Positions 16,400 to 24,861 are shown, numbered from the stretch's first letter. The stretch: DNA of 64,000 nucleotides from Ignavibacteria bacterium (GCA_009773205.1 WPAE01000010.1:1-64000), one strand, 5' to 3'. Notes: a model not told the origin generated them from the letters alone. Translations and numbers: made by a program.

Positions 16400-17452
16400 A
16401 TGTCATTTACTACACATTTTAAAAAAATTGCTGAGTGGAATCATCCCGAAGATTGGATGGAAATAGAAACCATTGATGCGCACACCGGCGGCGAACCTCT
16501 TAGAATAATTTTAAGCGGCTTGCCCGAAATAAAGGGCAAAACCATTTTAGAAAAACGCCGCTACATGAAAGAGAACCTTGATCATTACAGAACTGCTTTG
16601 ATGTTTGAGCCACGAGGACACGCGGATATGTACGGTTGTGTTATAACTCCGCCTGTTACGGATGATTCTGACTTTGGTGTAATCTTTATGCACAACGAAG
16701 GCTACAGCACAATGTGCGGGCATGGAATTATTGCTATTACAAAAGTGGTTTTAGAAACCGGAATGTTTGAGATGATTGAGCCGGTTACTCAAATCAAAAT
16801 TGATTCTCCTGCCGGTTTAATTACTTCTCATGCAAGAATTAAAAATGGAAAAGTAGAATCAGTTTATTTACACAACGTTCCATCGTTCCTATATAAAAAA
16901 GATTTAACATTTGATGTTCCATCGATTGGGAAAATAAATTTTGACATTGCTTACGGCGGAGCTTTCTATGCTTTCGTAAAAGCCGAGCAACTTGGATTGA
17001 CAATGCGCGAAAGTGAATTTAGAGAGATGATTGAAAAAGGAATGATGATTAAGCGCGCAGTGATGCAAAATTTTGAAATCAAACATCCGTTTAATGAAGA
17101 GTTAAGCTTTCTATACGGAACAATTTTTTATGGCAATCCGTTATCTAAAGATGCTGCAAGCCGAAACGTATGCGTATTTGCAGAAGGAGAAGTTGATAGA
17201 AGTCCTACCGGAACCGGTGTTAGCGCAAGAGCTGCTTTACATTTTGCTAAAGGCGAATTGGAGTTTAATAAGCCGTTGATTATTGAAAGTATAATTGGTT
17301 CAAAATTTTCTACAAAGGTTATTGAGAAAACTTCTTTTGGTATTTACGATGCAGTAATTCCAGAAGTGGAAGGAACTGCGCACATAACAGGCATGAGTAC
17401 ATTTTACATTGATCCAAAAGATGATTTGAAAAACGGATTTATTTTAAGATGA
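16400..17452 (+). CDS. Probable trans-3-hydroxy-L-proline dehydratase (proline racemase superfamily)
   Basis: The 350-residue protein belongs to the proline racemase superfamily. The first catalytic cysteine is present (C106 in TMCGHGI), but at the second site the usual cysteine is threonine (T270 in DRSPTGTGVSAR). In characterised members, Cys/Cys enzymes are racemases or hydroxyproline 2-epimerases, while the Cys/Thr type, including human L3HYPDH (C14orf149), dehydrates trans-3-hydroxy-L-proline to pyrroline-2-carboxylate. I therefore infer a dehydratase. The next step, a pyrroline-2-carboxylate reductase that would yield proline, is not visible in the window. PRODH follows 30 bases downstream. 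Confidence 0.8.
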   Translation: MSFTTHFKKIAEWNHPEDWMEIETIDAHTGGEPLRIILSGLPEIKGKTILEKRRYMKENLDHYRTALMFEPRGHADMYGCVITPPVTDDSDFGVIFMHNEGYSTMCGHGIIAITKVVLETGMFEMIEPVTQIKIDSPAGLITSHARIKNGKVESVYLHNVPSFLYKKDLTFDVPSIGKINFDIAYGGAFYAFVKAEQLGLTMRESEFREMIEKGMMIKRAVMQNFEIKHPFNEELSFLYGTIFYGNPLSKDAASRNVCVFAEGEVDRSPTGTGVSARAALHFAKGELEFNKPLIIESIIGSKFSTKVIEKTSFGIYDAVIPEVEGTAHITGMSTFYIDPKDDLKNGFILR

Positions 17453-17482
17453 TTGAAAATATGAACACGAAAGGAGCTTCAG

Positions 17483-18412
17483 TTGAGTTTACCGCGTAAT
17501 ATTCTCTTATGGGCTTCGGAAAATAAATTGATGCGGAATAAAATTCCGAAATTGAAATTTGTAAAAAGTGCGGTACAAAAATTTATGCCCGGCGAAAAAC
17601 CGGAAAATGCTCTTACAGCAGCAAGCCATTTTGATTTATTAGGAATACCCTCGGTAGTTACCCGTCTTGGAGAAAATATTACAAAGATTGAAGAAGGTGA
17701 AGAAGTTTGTAATCACTATTTGGATTTGGTAGATGAAATTGAAAACAAAAAATTGAATATCGAACTTTCTTTGAAGCTGACTCAGCTTGGATTTGATATT
17801 TCGGAAGAGGAAACTTACAATCGTTTTAAATTGATTACGCAAAAAGTTAAAGACAAACTTGGCAATGTAATTTGGATTGATATGGAGGGGAGCGCTTATA
17901 CGCAAAACACGATTGACTTCTACAAGAAAATTAAAAATGAGTGTGAGAATGTCGGGTTGTGCCTCCAAGCATATCTTTATCGAACCGAAAAAGATGTAAA
18001 AGATTTGATAAACATCGGTGCCAATATTCGCTTAGTAAAAGGGGCTTACAAAGAATCACCGGAAATTGCTTTTGCGCAGAAGAAAGATGTGGACCAAAAT
18101 TACATTCGGCTTGCAGAGACATTGCTTCTGGCTGCAAAGGAAAATAATATTCGCGCAGCATTCGGCACGCATGATGAAAATATTATCTACGCATTAATTA
18201 AATGGTCTAAACAAAGCAATATTCAAAAAGACAAAATCGAATTTCAAATGCTGTACGGTATAAAAAAAGAAAAGCAAAAAAATCTTGCCGGACGAGGTTA
18301 TGCTGTGCGCGTCTTGATTAGTTATGGCGAGTACTGGTATCCTTGGTACATGCGCCGCCTTGCCGAGCGTCCGGCTAATGTGTTGTTTGTATTAAAAAAT
18401 ATGTTCTCTTAA
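17483..18412 (+). CDS. putB: Proline dehydrogenase, monofunctional
   Basis: PRODH is a flavin enzyme oxidising proline (or hydroxyproline in the PRODH2 type) to P5C and feeding electrons to quinone. The 309-residue barrel shows WIDMEGSAYT near 131, LVKGAYKE near 184 and the C-terminal YMRRLAERPAN, where R291 and R292 should bind the carboxylate. It starts at TTG, supported by AAGGAG upstream. Leu278 appears to occupy the place of a conserved active-site tyrosine (Tyr540 of E. coli PutA), and Trp288 stands three residues before the Arg pair where Tyr is usual. The first is the position that separates human proline and hydroxyproline oxidases, so a hydroxyproline preference is possible. My alignment is by eye only. 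Confidence 0.88.
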   Translation: MSLPRNILLWASENKLMRNKIPKLKFVKSAVQKFMPGEKPENALTAASHFDLLGIPSVVTRLGENITKIEEGEEVCNHYLDLVDEIENKKLNIELSLKLTQLGFDISEEETYNRFKLITQKVKDKLGNVIWIDMEGSAYTQNTIDFYKKIKNECENVGLCLQAYLYRTEKDVKDLINIGANIRLVKGAYKESPEIAFAQKKDVDQNYIRLAETLLLAAKENNIRAAFGTHDENIIYALIKWSKQSNIQKDKIEFQMLYGIKKEKQKNLAGRGYAVRVLISYGEYWYPWYMRRLAERPANVLFVLKNMFS

Positions 18413-18426
18413 ATAAAGGATTTTAG

Positions 18427-19311
18427 ATGAAAAAACCTTACGGCATAATGCCGCCTATTGCAACACCATTTATAAATGATGAAATAGCATACGATAAACT
18501 TGCAGTAAATTTATCTAAATGGAACAAAACCGGATTGAGCGGCTACGTTGTTATGGGTTCAAACGGAGAAAGTGCTTTTCTTACTCGCGATGAAAAACTA
18601 AAACTAGTTGAAGCGGTAAAGAAAAATACTCCGGCAGAGAAACTATTGATAGCCGGAACCGGAAGTGATTCCATAAAAGAAACTATTGCACTCACTAATG
18701 AATCTGCGGAAAGAGGAACGGATTACGCTCTGATCTTAACGCCATCATTTTATAAATCCGAAATGAAACCAGCAGCTTATATTAAATATTTTTATGCTGT
18801 GGCTGATAAGACGAAAATTTCGATAATAATTTATAATGTTCCAAAGTTTACCGGAGTTGATATAGAAGCAGAAACTGTTGCAAAGCTTTCAATGCACCCA
18901 AACATAGTTGGAATAAAAAACAGTGCGGAAAATTTAAGACAGACTGCTGAATTAGTTTCGATGTGCGGGAAAGATTTTTCTGTTATAGCAGGAACAGCTT
19001 CTGTGCTGTATGCAAGTTTATGTGTTGGCTCAGCGGGCGGAATTTTGGCTCTTGCAAACATTGCCCCGAACGAATGTGTTAAAATTCAAAATTTAGTTGA
19101 AGAAGGAAAACATGAAGAAGCCCTAAAGCTGCAGCAGAGATTGTTGCCCGTTAACAAAGCAATTACTGCAAAATATGGTGTGGCTGGGTTAAAAGCCGCA
19201 CTCGATATGCTTGGATATTTTGGTGGAGAGCCTCGCTCACCTTTGTTTATTCTTCAAGATGAGGATAAAATAAAATTACGACAAATATTAGAACAAGCTG
19301 AATTATTATAA
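18427..19311 (+). CDS. HOGA1-like 4-hydroxy-2-oxoglutarate aldolase (DHDPS/NAL superfamily)
   Basis: The 294-residue barrel has Schiff-base lysine K164 in VGIKNS and tyrosine Y136 in IYNVP. It carries GSNGES (S45-N46) where dihydrodipicolinate synthases have a GTTGE-type motif, and it matches human HOGA1 at GSNGE..FLT, TP..Y...M, HPNIVG.K.S, GG..ALAN, KLQ.RL and GY.GG..R.PL. HOGA1 splits 4-hydroxy-2-oxoglutarate into pyruvate and glyoxylate, the last carbon-splitting step of animal hydroxyproline catabolism. The neighbours, PRODH 14 bases upstream and a glyoxylate aminotransferase 12 bases downstream, are the pathway partners. DapA, N-acetylneuraminate lyase or hydroxyproline deaminase are less likely alternatives. 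Confidence 0.78.
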   Translation: MKKPYGIMPPIATPFINDEIAYDKLAVNLSKWNKTGLSGYVVMGSNGESAFLTRDEKLKLVEAVKKNTPAEKLLIAGTGSDSIKETIALTNESAERGTDYALILTPSFYKSEMKPAAYIKYFYAVADKTKISIIIYNVPKFTGVDIEAETVAKLSMHPNIVGIKNSAENLRQTAELVSMCGKDFSVIAGTASVLYASLCVGSAGGILALANIAPNECVKIQNLVEEGKHEEALKLQQRLLPVNKAITAKYGVAGLKAALDMLGYFGGEPRSPLFILQDEDKIKLRQILEQAELL

Positions 19312-19323
19312 AGGGATTTCGGA

Positions 19324-20445
19324 ATGAGTACATTCAAACCTATAAATCGAATCTTGATGGGACCTGGTCCCGCAAATGTACATCCTAAAGTTTTGGAAGC
19401 TCTTTCAAAACCAACTCTAGGTCATCTCGATCCGCAATTCATTGAGTTGATGGAAGAAATTAAATTACTTCTTCGTTACACATTTAAAACAGAAAACAAG
19501 CATACGTTTGTTCTTTCTGCTCCGGGTTCTTTGGGTATGGAATCTTGCTTGGTAAACATGATTGAACCAGGTGATAAAGTAGTTGTTTGTGTTGGCGGTT
19601 TCTTTGCTAACAGAATGGTTCAGATAGTTGAAAAGATTGGCGGGCAGGCAATTGTTGTAAAAGAAACTTGGGGAAGAGCGGTCGATCCGCAAAAACTTGA
19701 TGATGCGCTAAGCGAGAATCCAGAAACAAAAGTTGCTGCGTTTGTACATGCCGAAACTTCCACCGGTGCTTTATCTAATATAAAAGTTCTTTCCGAGATT
19801 GCACATAAACATAACGCCCTTGTTGTTGCAGATGTTGTTACATCGCTTGGCGCAGCAGAAGTTTTAGTTGATGAGTGGAATCTTGATGCGGTTTATTCTT
19901 GCTCGCAAAAAGGATTGGCGTGTGTTGCGGGAATGTCGCCCGTAAGTTTTAGCGATAATGCTGTGGAGCGTATCAAGAGCAGAAAAACTCCAATAAAAAG
20001 TTGGTTTAACGATCTGAGCTTGCTTGAAAGCTACTGGTTTGGTGAAGGCAAACGAGCTTATCATCATACTGCTCCGGCAAATCAATATTATGGCTTGCAA
20101 GAAGCTTTACGGATTTTGAAAGATGAAGGAATTGAAAACGCATGGAGAAGACACAAAGAGAATAGCGCGAAATTAATTAAGAGATTGAAAGATGAATTGA
20201 ATCTTGAGCCGATTGTTCCTGCCGGCGAAAGGATTCCCCATTTGCTCGCAATAACCGTTCCGGCGGGTGTTGATGAAGCAAAAATTAGAAACGAACTGCT
20301 GACAAAGCACAATTTAGAAATTGGTGCAGGGCTTGGCGAACTTGCGGGTAAAGTTTGGCGGATTGGATTAATGGGTTACAACTCAAACGAAAAGCTTGTT
20401 GATTACTGTGTTAATTCTTTTAAAGATGTTTTAAACAAGAAATAG
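19324..20445 (+). CDS. Class V alanine/serine-glyoxylate aminotransferase (AGXT-like)
   Basis: These PLP enzymes convert glyoxylate to glycine using alanine or serine as donor. The 373-residue protein begins with ILMGPGPANVHP, has the PLP lysine K196 in YSCSQKGL, HAETSTGAL near 142, VVADVVTSLG near 167, YHHTAPA near 246 and the C-terminal GKVWRIGLMG. The whole layout matches human AGXT. It starts 12 bases after the HOGA1-like gene, whose product glyoxylate would be its substrate. Phosphoserine or aspartate roles known for other class V enzymes are possible but poorer fits. Confidence 0.85.
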   Translation: MSTFKPINRILMGPGPANVHPKVLEALSKPTLGHLDPQFIELMEEIKLLLRYTFKTENKHTFVLSAPGSLGMESCLVNMIEPGDKVVVCVGGFFANRMVQIVEKIGGQAIVVKETWGRAVDPQKLDDALSENPETKVAAFVHAETSTGALSNIKVLSEIAHKHNALVVADVVTSLGAAEVLVDEWNLDAVYSCSQKGLACVAGMSPVSFSDNAVERIKSRKTPIKSWFNDLSLLESYWFGEGKRAYHHTAPANQYYGLQEALRILKDEGIENAWRRHKENSAKLIKRLKDELNLEPIVPAGERIPHLLAITVPAGVDEAKIRNELLTKHNLEIGAGLGELAGKVWRIGLMGYNSNEKLVDYCVNSFKDVLNKK

Positions 20446-20457
20446 AACGCAGATCAA

Positions 20458-20489
20458 ACTGATTTAACTGATTGATCAGTTAAATCAGT
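20458..20489. terminator. Bidirectional hairpin with perfect 14-base arms
   Basis: ACTGATTTAACTGA and its exact complement TCAGTTAAATCAGT enclose a 4-base loop between the convergent aminotransferase and metallo-hydrolase genes. The words also resemble a common intergenic repeat type, so it may be both a repeat and a terminator. Confidence 0.75.
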
Positions 20490-20495
20490 GTTCTA

Positions 20496-21437
20496 TTAAG
20501 GTTCCAGTAAAAACGTCTGTCCGATTTCTTCTAAGCCTATTTGCATCTCGTACTTTTCTGCATCGCGCTTCATCCAATCAATTGCCTCGTTAAACGGTTC
20601 ATTACTTTGCTTAAATGTTTTTGTGTGTATCGGTATAAAATATTTAGCCCCTATTTCGGCCGACATCTTCATAGCTTCCTCTGGGTTGCAATGATTTCTA
20701 ACCCAAGGATTGTACGCACCAATAGGCATTATAGCTACATCTATGTTCTCGTTTTTTAGATTTTGAAACTTGTTTGTCATTGCTGTATCGCCGCCAAACA
20801 AAATTTTTTTACCACCGTGATCAATTACATAAGAGTTAAAACTTCTGCCATCTTTAATGAACCCGCGCGAACGGTCTTTTTCCCAAGGAAAACGCCAGCC
20901 GAAATGTTTAACCTCGTTTGCACGAAATCTAATATCCTGCAAAGTTATTTCATCATTCCAATCCATTACGTTAATTGATTTCCAAGCTAGATCTTCAATA
21001 ACATCTTTTGTTAAGTAAGCAGTAATTACGTCAATTTGATTTGGATACTTCTCCGTGAAGAATTTGAGAGATGGATAATCCATATGATCCATATGCGCGT
21101 GCGACAGAAGAATAATATCCGGCTTCGGAAATTCATTATAACCAAGTGCAGGAGGAGTTAAACGTGCCGGACCGAGACTACCTCCCAAAAAATAAACTCC
21201 AACTCTCTCAAACAAAACAGGATCTGTGATAATCCACTTACCCAAAATATTGATCAGAACAGTCGAATGACCAATCCAAGAAAGAGTTAATTTATCATTA
21301 TTCCAAGTTTCCGGTTCCGGCTTGTAATTAAGTTTTACAAGCGGTTTAGCTTCGGTGTTGCTGCTAACAAATAACGGAGCTAGAAAAGAAGCACAAGCTG
21401 CTAAAGCCGATTTTTTAATAAACTCTTTGCGTTTCAT
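20496..21437 (-). CDS. Exported MBL-fold metallo-hydrolase (UlaG/NAPE-PLD-like)
   Basis: The 313-residue protein has an N-terminal signal (RKEFIKKSALAACASFLAPLF) and a metallo-beta-lactamase fold: WIGHSTVLIN, the metal motif SHAHMDHMD near 113, VKHFGWR with another histidine, FGGDTAMT with the bridging aspartate, and IPIHTKTF. These are the features of the UlaG/NAPE-PLD branch of zinc hydrolases acting on phosphodiesters or lactones. The substrate is not predictable. It stands alone between a shared terminator and the DUF4926 gene. Confidence 0.8.
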   Translation of the reverse strand: MKRKEFIKKSALAACASFLAPLFVSSNTEAKPLVKLNYKPEPETWNNDKLTLSWIGHSTVLINILGKWIITDPVLFERVGVYFLGGSLGPARLTPPALGYNEFPKPDIILLSHAHMDHMDYPSLKFFTEKYPNQIDVITAYLTKDVIEDLAWKSINVMDWNDEITLQDIRFRANEVKHFGWRFPWEKDRSRGFIKDGRSFNSYVIDHGGKKILFGGDTAMTNKFQNLKNENIDVAIMPIGAYNPWVRNHCNPEEAMKMSAEIGAKYFIPIHTKTFKQSNEPFNEAIDWMKRDAEKYEMQIGLEEIGQTFLLEP

Positions 21438-21482
21438 GAATTAATAAACAAACGAGGCAAGAAAAAAATTCCCAACAAAGAA

Positions 21483-21710
21483 TTAAGCTACTTTAATTAA
21501 GCGTACATGTGGGATTTCATCATTGGAGACATGTCTTATAAATTGTTTTTCAAGGCATTCAACAGATATGGTTTCGCCGTTGAACTTAACAAATTCTACT
21601 TCAAAAGCTTCGCCATTCCTATGACACATTACAATAACTCCAAGGTCTCCGCTTTTAAGATTGCTTTTAGTAATATCTATTGTTAAAACTACAATATCGT
21701 TTTCTTTCAT
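21483..21710 (-). CDS. DUF4926-like small protein
   Basis: The 75-residue protein (KENDIVVLTIDI, LKSGDLGVIVMCH, FEVEFVKFNGET) has the pattern of the DUF4926 family, a small beta-barrel-like protein often encoded near toxin-antitoxin or accessory genes. It overlaps the end of the TPM gene by four bases (ATGA), so the two are translated together. No function is known to me. Confidence 0.7.
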   Translation of the reverse strand: MKENDIVVLTIDITKSNLKSGDLGVIVMCHRNGEAFEVEFVKFNGETISVECLEKQFIRHVSNDEIPHVRLIKVA

Positions 21711-22165
21711 CTCTCCATAACAATCTTGTTGGAAAGCTCATTTGCGTCATCGGCTTTTACTGGAAAATGTTCCGAGAGAATTTTTCCTATTCTTTCAATG
21801 CCGGCAAGTATACCATCGCAAAAATGTCCTGCCTGAAACTTGGATTGGATTTCATCTCTAACTGAATACCAAGTTTCTTGAGTTACTTTTTCGTTAATAC
21901 CTTGATCTGCAAGGATGTAGAACTGGCGTTCGTGCAAAAGTAGAAAAAGAAGAATTCCAGTTTTGTCTCTTGTCTTGTGCATGTTCAATTTGTAAAACTC
22001 TTTTTCTGTAAGCTGGCGTATTGTTTTGCCTTTGTCGGTAAACCGACGCTCATCTTTCATCGAAATACGGATTTCGCCAGATGTGGTTTTTTCTGCTTTC
22101 TTAATTTGGTTAGAGATTCTTAAAAAATCATCGTCGTTAAAAAATTGATAAATAAGTCGTTCCAT
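21707..22165 (-). CDS. TPM domain protein (Psb32/TLP18.3 family)
   Basis: The 152-residue protein matches the TPM domain: an N-terminal helix (ISNQIKKAEKTTSGEIRI), KTRDKTGILLFLLLHERQFYILADQGI in the middle, and a C-terminal helix with GHFCDGILAGIERIG. There is no signal peptide or anchor, unlike many TPM proteins, so this is the short cytoplasmic type. The biochemical role is unsettled. A phosphatase role was proposed for the plant relative. It is coupled to the DUF4926 gene. Confidence 0.75.
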   Translation of the reverse strand: MERLIYQFFNDDDFLRISNQIKKAEKTTSGEIRISMKDERRFTDKGKTIRQLTEKEFYKLNMHKTRDKTGILLFLLLHERQFYILADQGINEKVTQETWYSVRDEIQSKFQAGHFCDGILAGIERIGKILSEHFPVKADDANELSNKIVMER

Positions 22166-22225
22166 TTTTCACCAGCTTTTGTGCAAAGATAAATTATGCG
22201 CTAATCAAATGAAACTCGAAAGAGC

Positions 22226-22260
22226 TTTCTTATGATTCTCCTCTGAAACAATTATATTTG
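22226..22260 (+). promoter_or_regulatory. Candidate Bacteroidota-type promoter for gpmA
   Basis: TATATTTG at 22253-22260 matches the TAnnTTTG -7 element of Bacteroidota, 31 bases before the gpmA start. A TTTC about 23 bases further upstream is only a weak -33 element. Position fits, but the match is partial. Confidence 0.3.
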
Positions 22261-22291
22261 CAGCAGCATTTTTAAAATAAACGAGGAAAAC

Positions 22292-23038
22292 ATGTACAAA
22301 GTAGTTTTATTGCGCCATGGCGAAAGCGAATGGAATAAGCTGAATTTATTTACAGGATGGACTGATGTAGATTTATCCGAAAAAGGAACCGAAGAAGCAA
22401 AACAAGCCGGAGTTATTCTTAAGCAGGAAGGCTACATCTTTGATATCGCTTATACTTCTGTTCTTAAAAGAGCTATTAAGACTTTAAATTATGCGTTGGA
22501 AGGATTGGATTTACACTGGATACCTGTTGTTAAATCTTGGAGGCTAAACGAAAGACATTACGGAGCGCTGCAAGGATTAAACAAAGCTGAAACCGCAGAA
22601 AAGTATGGCAACGAAAAAGTTAAGATTTGGAGAAGAAGCTACGACGTTCCACCACCGGCATTAGAAGAAACTGATGAACGCTATCCCGGCAAAGACCCGC
22701 GTTATGCAGATATGGATACAAAAGATATTCCGTTGACCGAAAGCTTAAAACTTACTGTTGATAGATTCCTTCCGTATTGGTTTGATACTATTGCACCGAC
22801 TATAAAAAGTGGAAAGAGAGTTATAGTTGCAGCACACGGAAACAGTTTGCGCGCTTTAGTTAAATATTTAGATAATATTTCTGATGAAGAAATAACAGAG
22901 CTAAACATTCCAACCGGAGTTCCGCTTGTTTACGAATTAGATGCTGATTTAAAGCCAATTAAACATTACTATCTTGGCGATCAAGAAGCAATTAATGCGG
23001 CAATTAACGCCGTAGCAAAACAAACAGAAAAGAAATAA
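22292..23038 (+). CDS. gpmA: 2,3-bisphosphoglycerate-dependent phosphoglycerate mutase
   Basis: This glycolytic enzyme interconverts 3- and 2-phosphoglycerate. The 248-residue protein has the phospho-histidine motif [10 protein letters not shown] at residues 6-15, [27 protein letters not shown] and the second histidine in [12 protein letters not shown] near 186, all diagnostic of the dPGM family at the usual length. A good AGGAA site precedes the ATG. It is followed by a hairpin terminator. Confidence 0.96.
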   Translation: MYKVVLLRHGESEWNKLNLFTGWTDVDLSEKGTEEAKQAGVILKQEGYIFDIAYTSVLKRAIKTLNYALEGLDLHWIPVVKSWRLNERHYGALQGLNKAETAEKYGNEKVKIWRRSYDVPPPALEETDERYPGKDPRYADMDTKDIPLTESLKLTVDRFLPYWFDTIAPTIKSGKRVIVAAHGNSLRALVKYLDNISDEEITELNIPTGVPLVYELDADLKPIKHYYLGDQEAINAAINAVAKQTEKK

Positions 23039-23048
23039 GTAATTCTAT

Positions 23049-23074
23049 CTCCGCTCAAAATTTTTTGGGCGGAG
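23049..23074 (+). terminator. Hairpin terminator after gpmA
   Basis: CTCCGC and GCGGAG arms surround a 14-base loop with an internal T run, 10 bases after the gpmA stop. Confidence 0.6.
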
Positions 23075-23178
23075 AAATTTATGCGTTGCAATCTTTCAAA
23101 AGAACATTTATAATTGCACCAACAAGGAGAAAGAACATAGACTTTTCTACAGTCTTAATCAGTAAAGGAAAATCGGAA

Positions 23179-24210
23179 ATGAAAAAATCTTTTTTAGCAT
23201 TGTTCTTTCTTTGCTTGTCGTTCACATCGGTTTATTCCCAAACAGTAATAGGAAAATACAGCGGCGAGTTTTTATCAATTGGCGCGGGCGGACGCGCATC
23301 TGCAATGGGAGGCGCTCACGTTGCAATTGTAAATGATGTAACAGCCGGGTATTGGAATCCAGCCGGATTAGCCAGAATGAATTATCCACAAATTTCTTTG
23401 ATGCACGAAGAACACTTTGGCAACTTAGTTAATTACAACTATGGCGCAGTTGCAATTCCTTATGGAAGTGATATGAGTTTTGGATTAAGCATCATTCGTC
23501 TTAGCGTAGATGGAATTCCCGATACACGCAATGCTCTTTACGATGCAAATGGCGACGGCATTTTAGATATTCACACAGACCGCTTAGATTACTCCAAGAT
23601 TACGGAGTTTAACAACACAGATTGGGCTTTCTATTTAAGTTTTGCTAAGCGTCAAACATCAGATTTCTATTGGGGCGCAAGCGTAAAGATTATTAAAAGA
23701 GATATTGCAGAAGCCAGCGCATTTGGAATTGGTTTTGATGTAGGCGCATATTATATGCCGATGGAAAATTTGCATCTCGGCGCAACCATTCAAGATGTTA
23801 CAACTACAATCCAAGCATGGAGCACAGGAAGAAACGAATTAATTACGCCTACAGCAAAAGTTGGAGCTGCTTATTCTATAACAGCTTTGGGCGGAACAAT
23901 TCTTCCGGCGTTAGATTTAGATGTTCGTTTTGAAAACAGAAAAACAGCATCTATGTTTAATGTTGGTCCTATTAGTTTTGATGCACACGCAGGATTTGAA
24001 TACAAGTATAAAAATGCGTTCGCCATACGCGCAGGCTACAGCGATGTTAAACAATTTACAGTTGGCGCCGGCTTTTTCTTGCCAAAGATTCAAGTTGATT
24101 ATTCATTTGCGCGCTTCAGCCAATCTGAAACTGAAAGACTGCCAGATACACACCGAATTTCGATTATGCTGACTTTGGAAGAAACAAAGTTCTTGCGTGA
24201 AGGTTTGTAA
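23179..24210 (+). CDS. PorV/UPF0164-like outer-membrane beta-barrel protein
   Basis: The 343-residue protein has a signal peptide (KKSFLALFFLCLSFTSVYSQ) followed by the UPF0164/PorV start FLSIGAGGRASAMGGA and YWNPAGLARM, then alternating barrel strands to the end. PorV-type proteins assist type IX secretion and are common, often as several paralogues, in Ignavibacteria and Bacteroidota. The start at 23179 gives a clean signal peptide; an upstream ATG at 23065 would add 38 unrelated residues. It could serve export of the giant sorting-domain protein at 30380, but could equally be another family member. Confidence 0.8.
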   Translation: MKKSFLALFFLCLSFTSVYSQTVIGKYSGEFLSIGAGGRASAMGGAHVAIVNDVTAGYWNPAGLARMNYPQISLMHEEHFGNLVNYNYGAVAIPYGSDMSFGLSIIRLSVDGIPDTRNALYDANGDGILDIHTDRLDYSKITEFNNTDWAFYLSFAKRQTSDFYWGASVKIIKRDIAEASAFGIGFDVGAYYMPMENLHLGATIQDVTTTIQAWSTGRNELITPTAKVGAAYSITALGGTILPALDLDVRFENRKTASMFNVGPISFDAHAGFEYKYKNAFAIRAGYSDVKQFTVGAGFFLPKIQVDYSFARFSQSETERLPDTHRISIMLTLEETKFLREGL

Positions 24211-24222
24211 CAGTATCTAATT

Positions 24223-24861
24223 ATGAACCGAACACGGATTAAACACATACGGCGCTTCGTAATAGAAGCGTGGTTTAAACAGATTCAATGGGATTTAATT
24301 GCAGCACATATTCGTTTACCTGTATTCTTTTTTCTTATTCTTTTAGCTGCTTCGTTTTTCAGTTGTTATTCCTCATTCTCCTCTATCTACGGTTTTGATT
24401 ATCCGCTTACCAAGTCATTTGCTAAGTCTAATTCCGGCAAACTAAATGTTCAAATTCCGCAAGGCTGGTTTGTTGCCGAAGACAATGAAAACAACACTGT
24501 TGATTTGTGGCTTGTTAAAGAAGATTATTCCGCCACAATTAAGTTTATTGCTGTTTCTCTTGATGAAGAAACAACTAAAAGTTTTAGCGATAATGAACTT
24601 ATAAAAGTTGTAGAGTTGAACAAGGTTTTGATTAAGTCTAAACTCAGAAAATCTTTTAAGGGATTTACTAACGAAGAACTGTTTGGAAATTCATCTGTTT
24701 TTTCCGCATACCAATATGTTGATGAAAAAAATCAGCAGGTAAGAACGGTGGTTTTTAAGTTAGGTTCGCAGTTTTATGAATCAACTGCTTTTGCTATTAA
24801 ATCCTTCAATCCAGCAGAAATTTTTAAGACACAAAATTCTGTGCTTGCATCTATCAAATAA
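24223..24861 (+). CDS. Putative membrane-anchored or lipoprotein, unknown function
   Basis: The 212-residue product has a long basic N-terminus, a hydrophobic stretch (residues 33-47) ending in FFSC, a weak lipobox, and a soluble domain with no family I recognise (IPQGWFVAEDNENN, then mixed alpha/beta). The first 30 codons overlap a small inverted repeat (CGCTTC/GAAGCG), so the real start may be a non-standard codon nearer the hydrophobic stretch. It follows the PorV-like gene by 12 bases and may form an operon with it. Confidence 0.6.
   Translation: MNRTRIKHIRRFVIEAWFKQIQWDLIAAHIRLPVFFFLILLAASFFSCYSSFSSIYGFDYPLTKSFAKSNSGKLNVQIPQGWFVAEDNENNTVDLWLVKEDYSATIKFIAVSLDEETTKSFSDNELIKVVELNKVLIKSKLRKSFKGFTNEELFGNSSVFSAYQYVDEKNQQVRTVVFKLGSQFYESTAFAIKSFNPAEIFKTQNSVLASIK

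Noticed and set aside
16400..17452. Calling this gene a proline racemase or hydroxyproline 2-epimerase
   Set aside because: The second catalytic cysteine is threonine (SPTGTG), which marks the dehydratase subtype.
18427..19311. Calling this gene dapA (dihydrodipicolinate synthase)
   Set aside because: The active-site GSNGE motif and neighbours fit HOGA1; no lysine-pathway gene is adjacent. A firm ruling needs a phylogeny.
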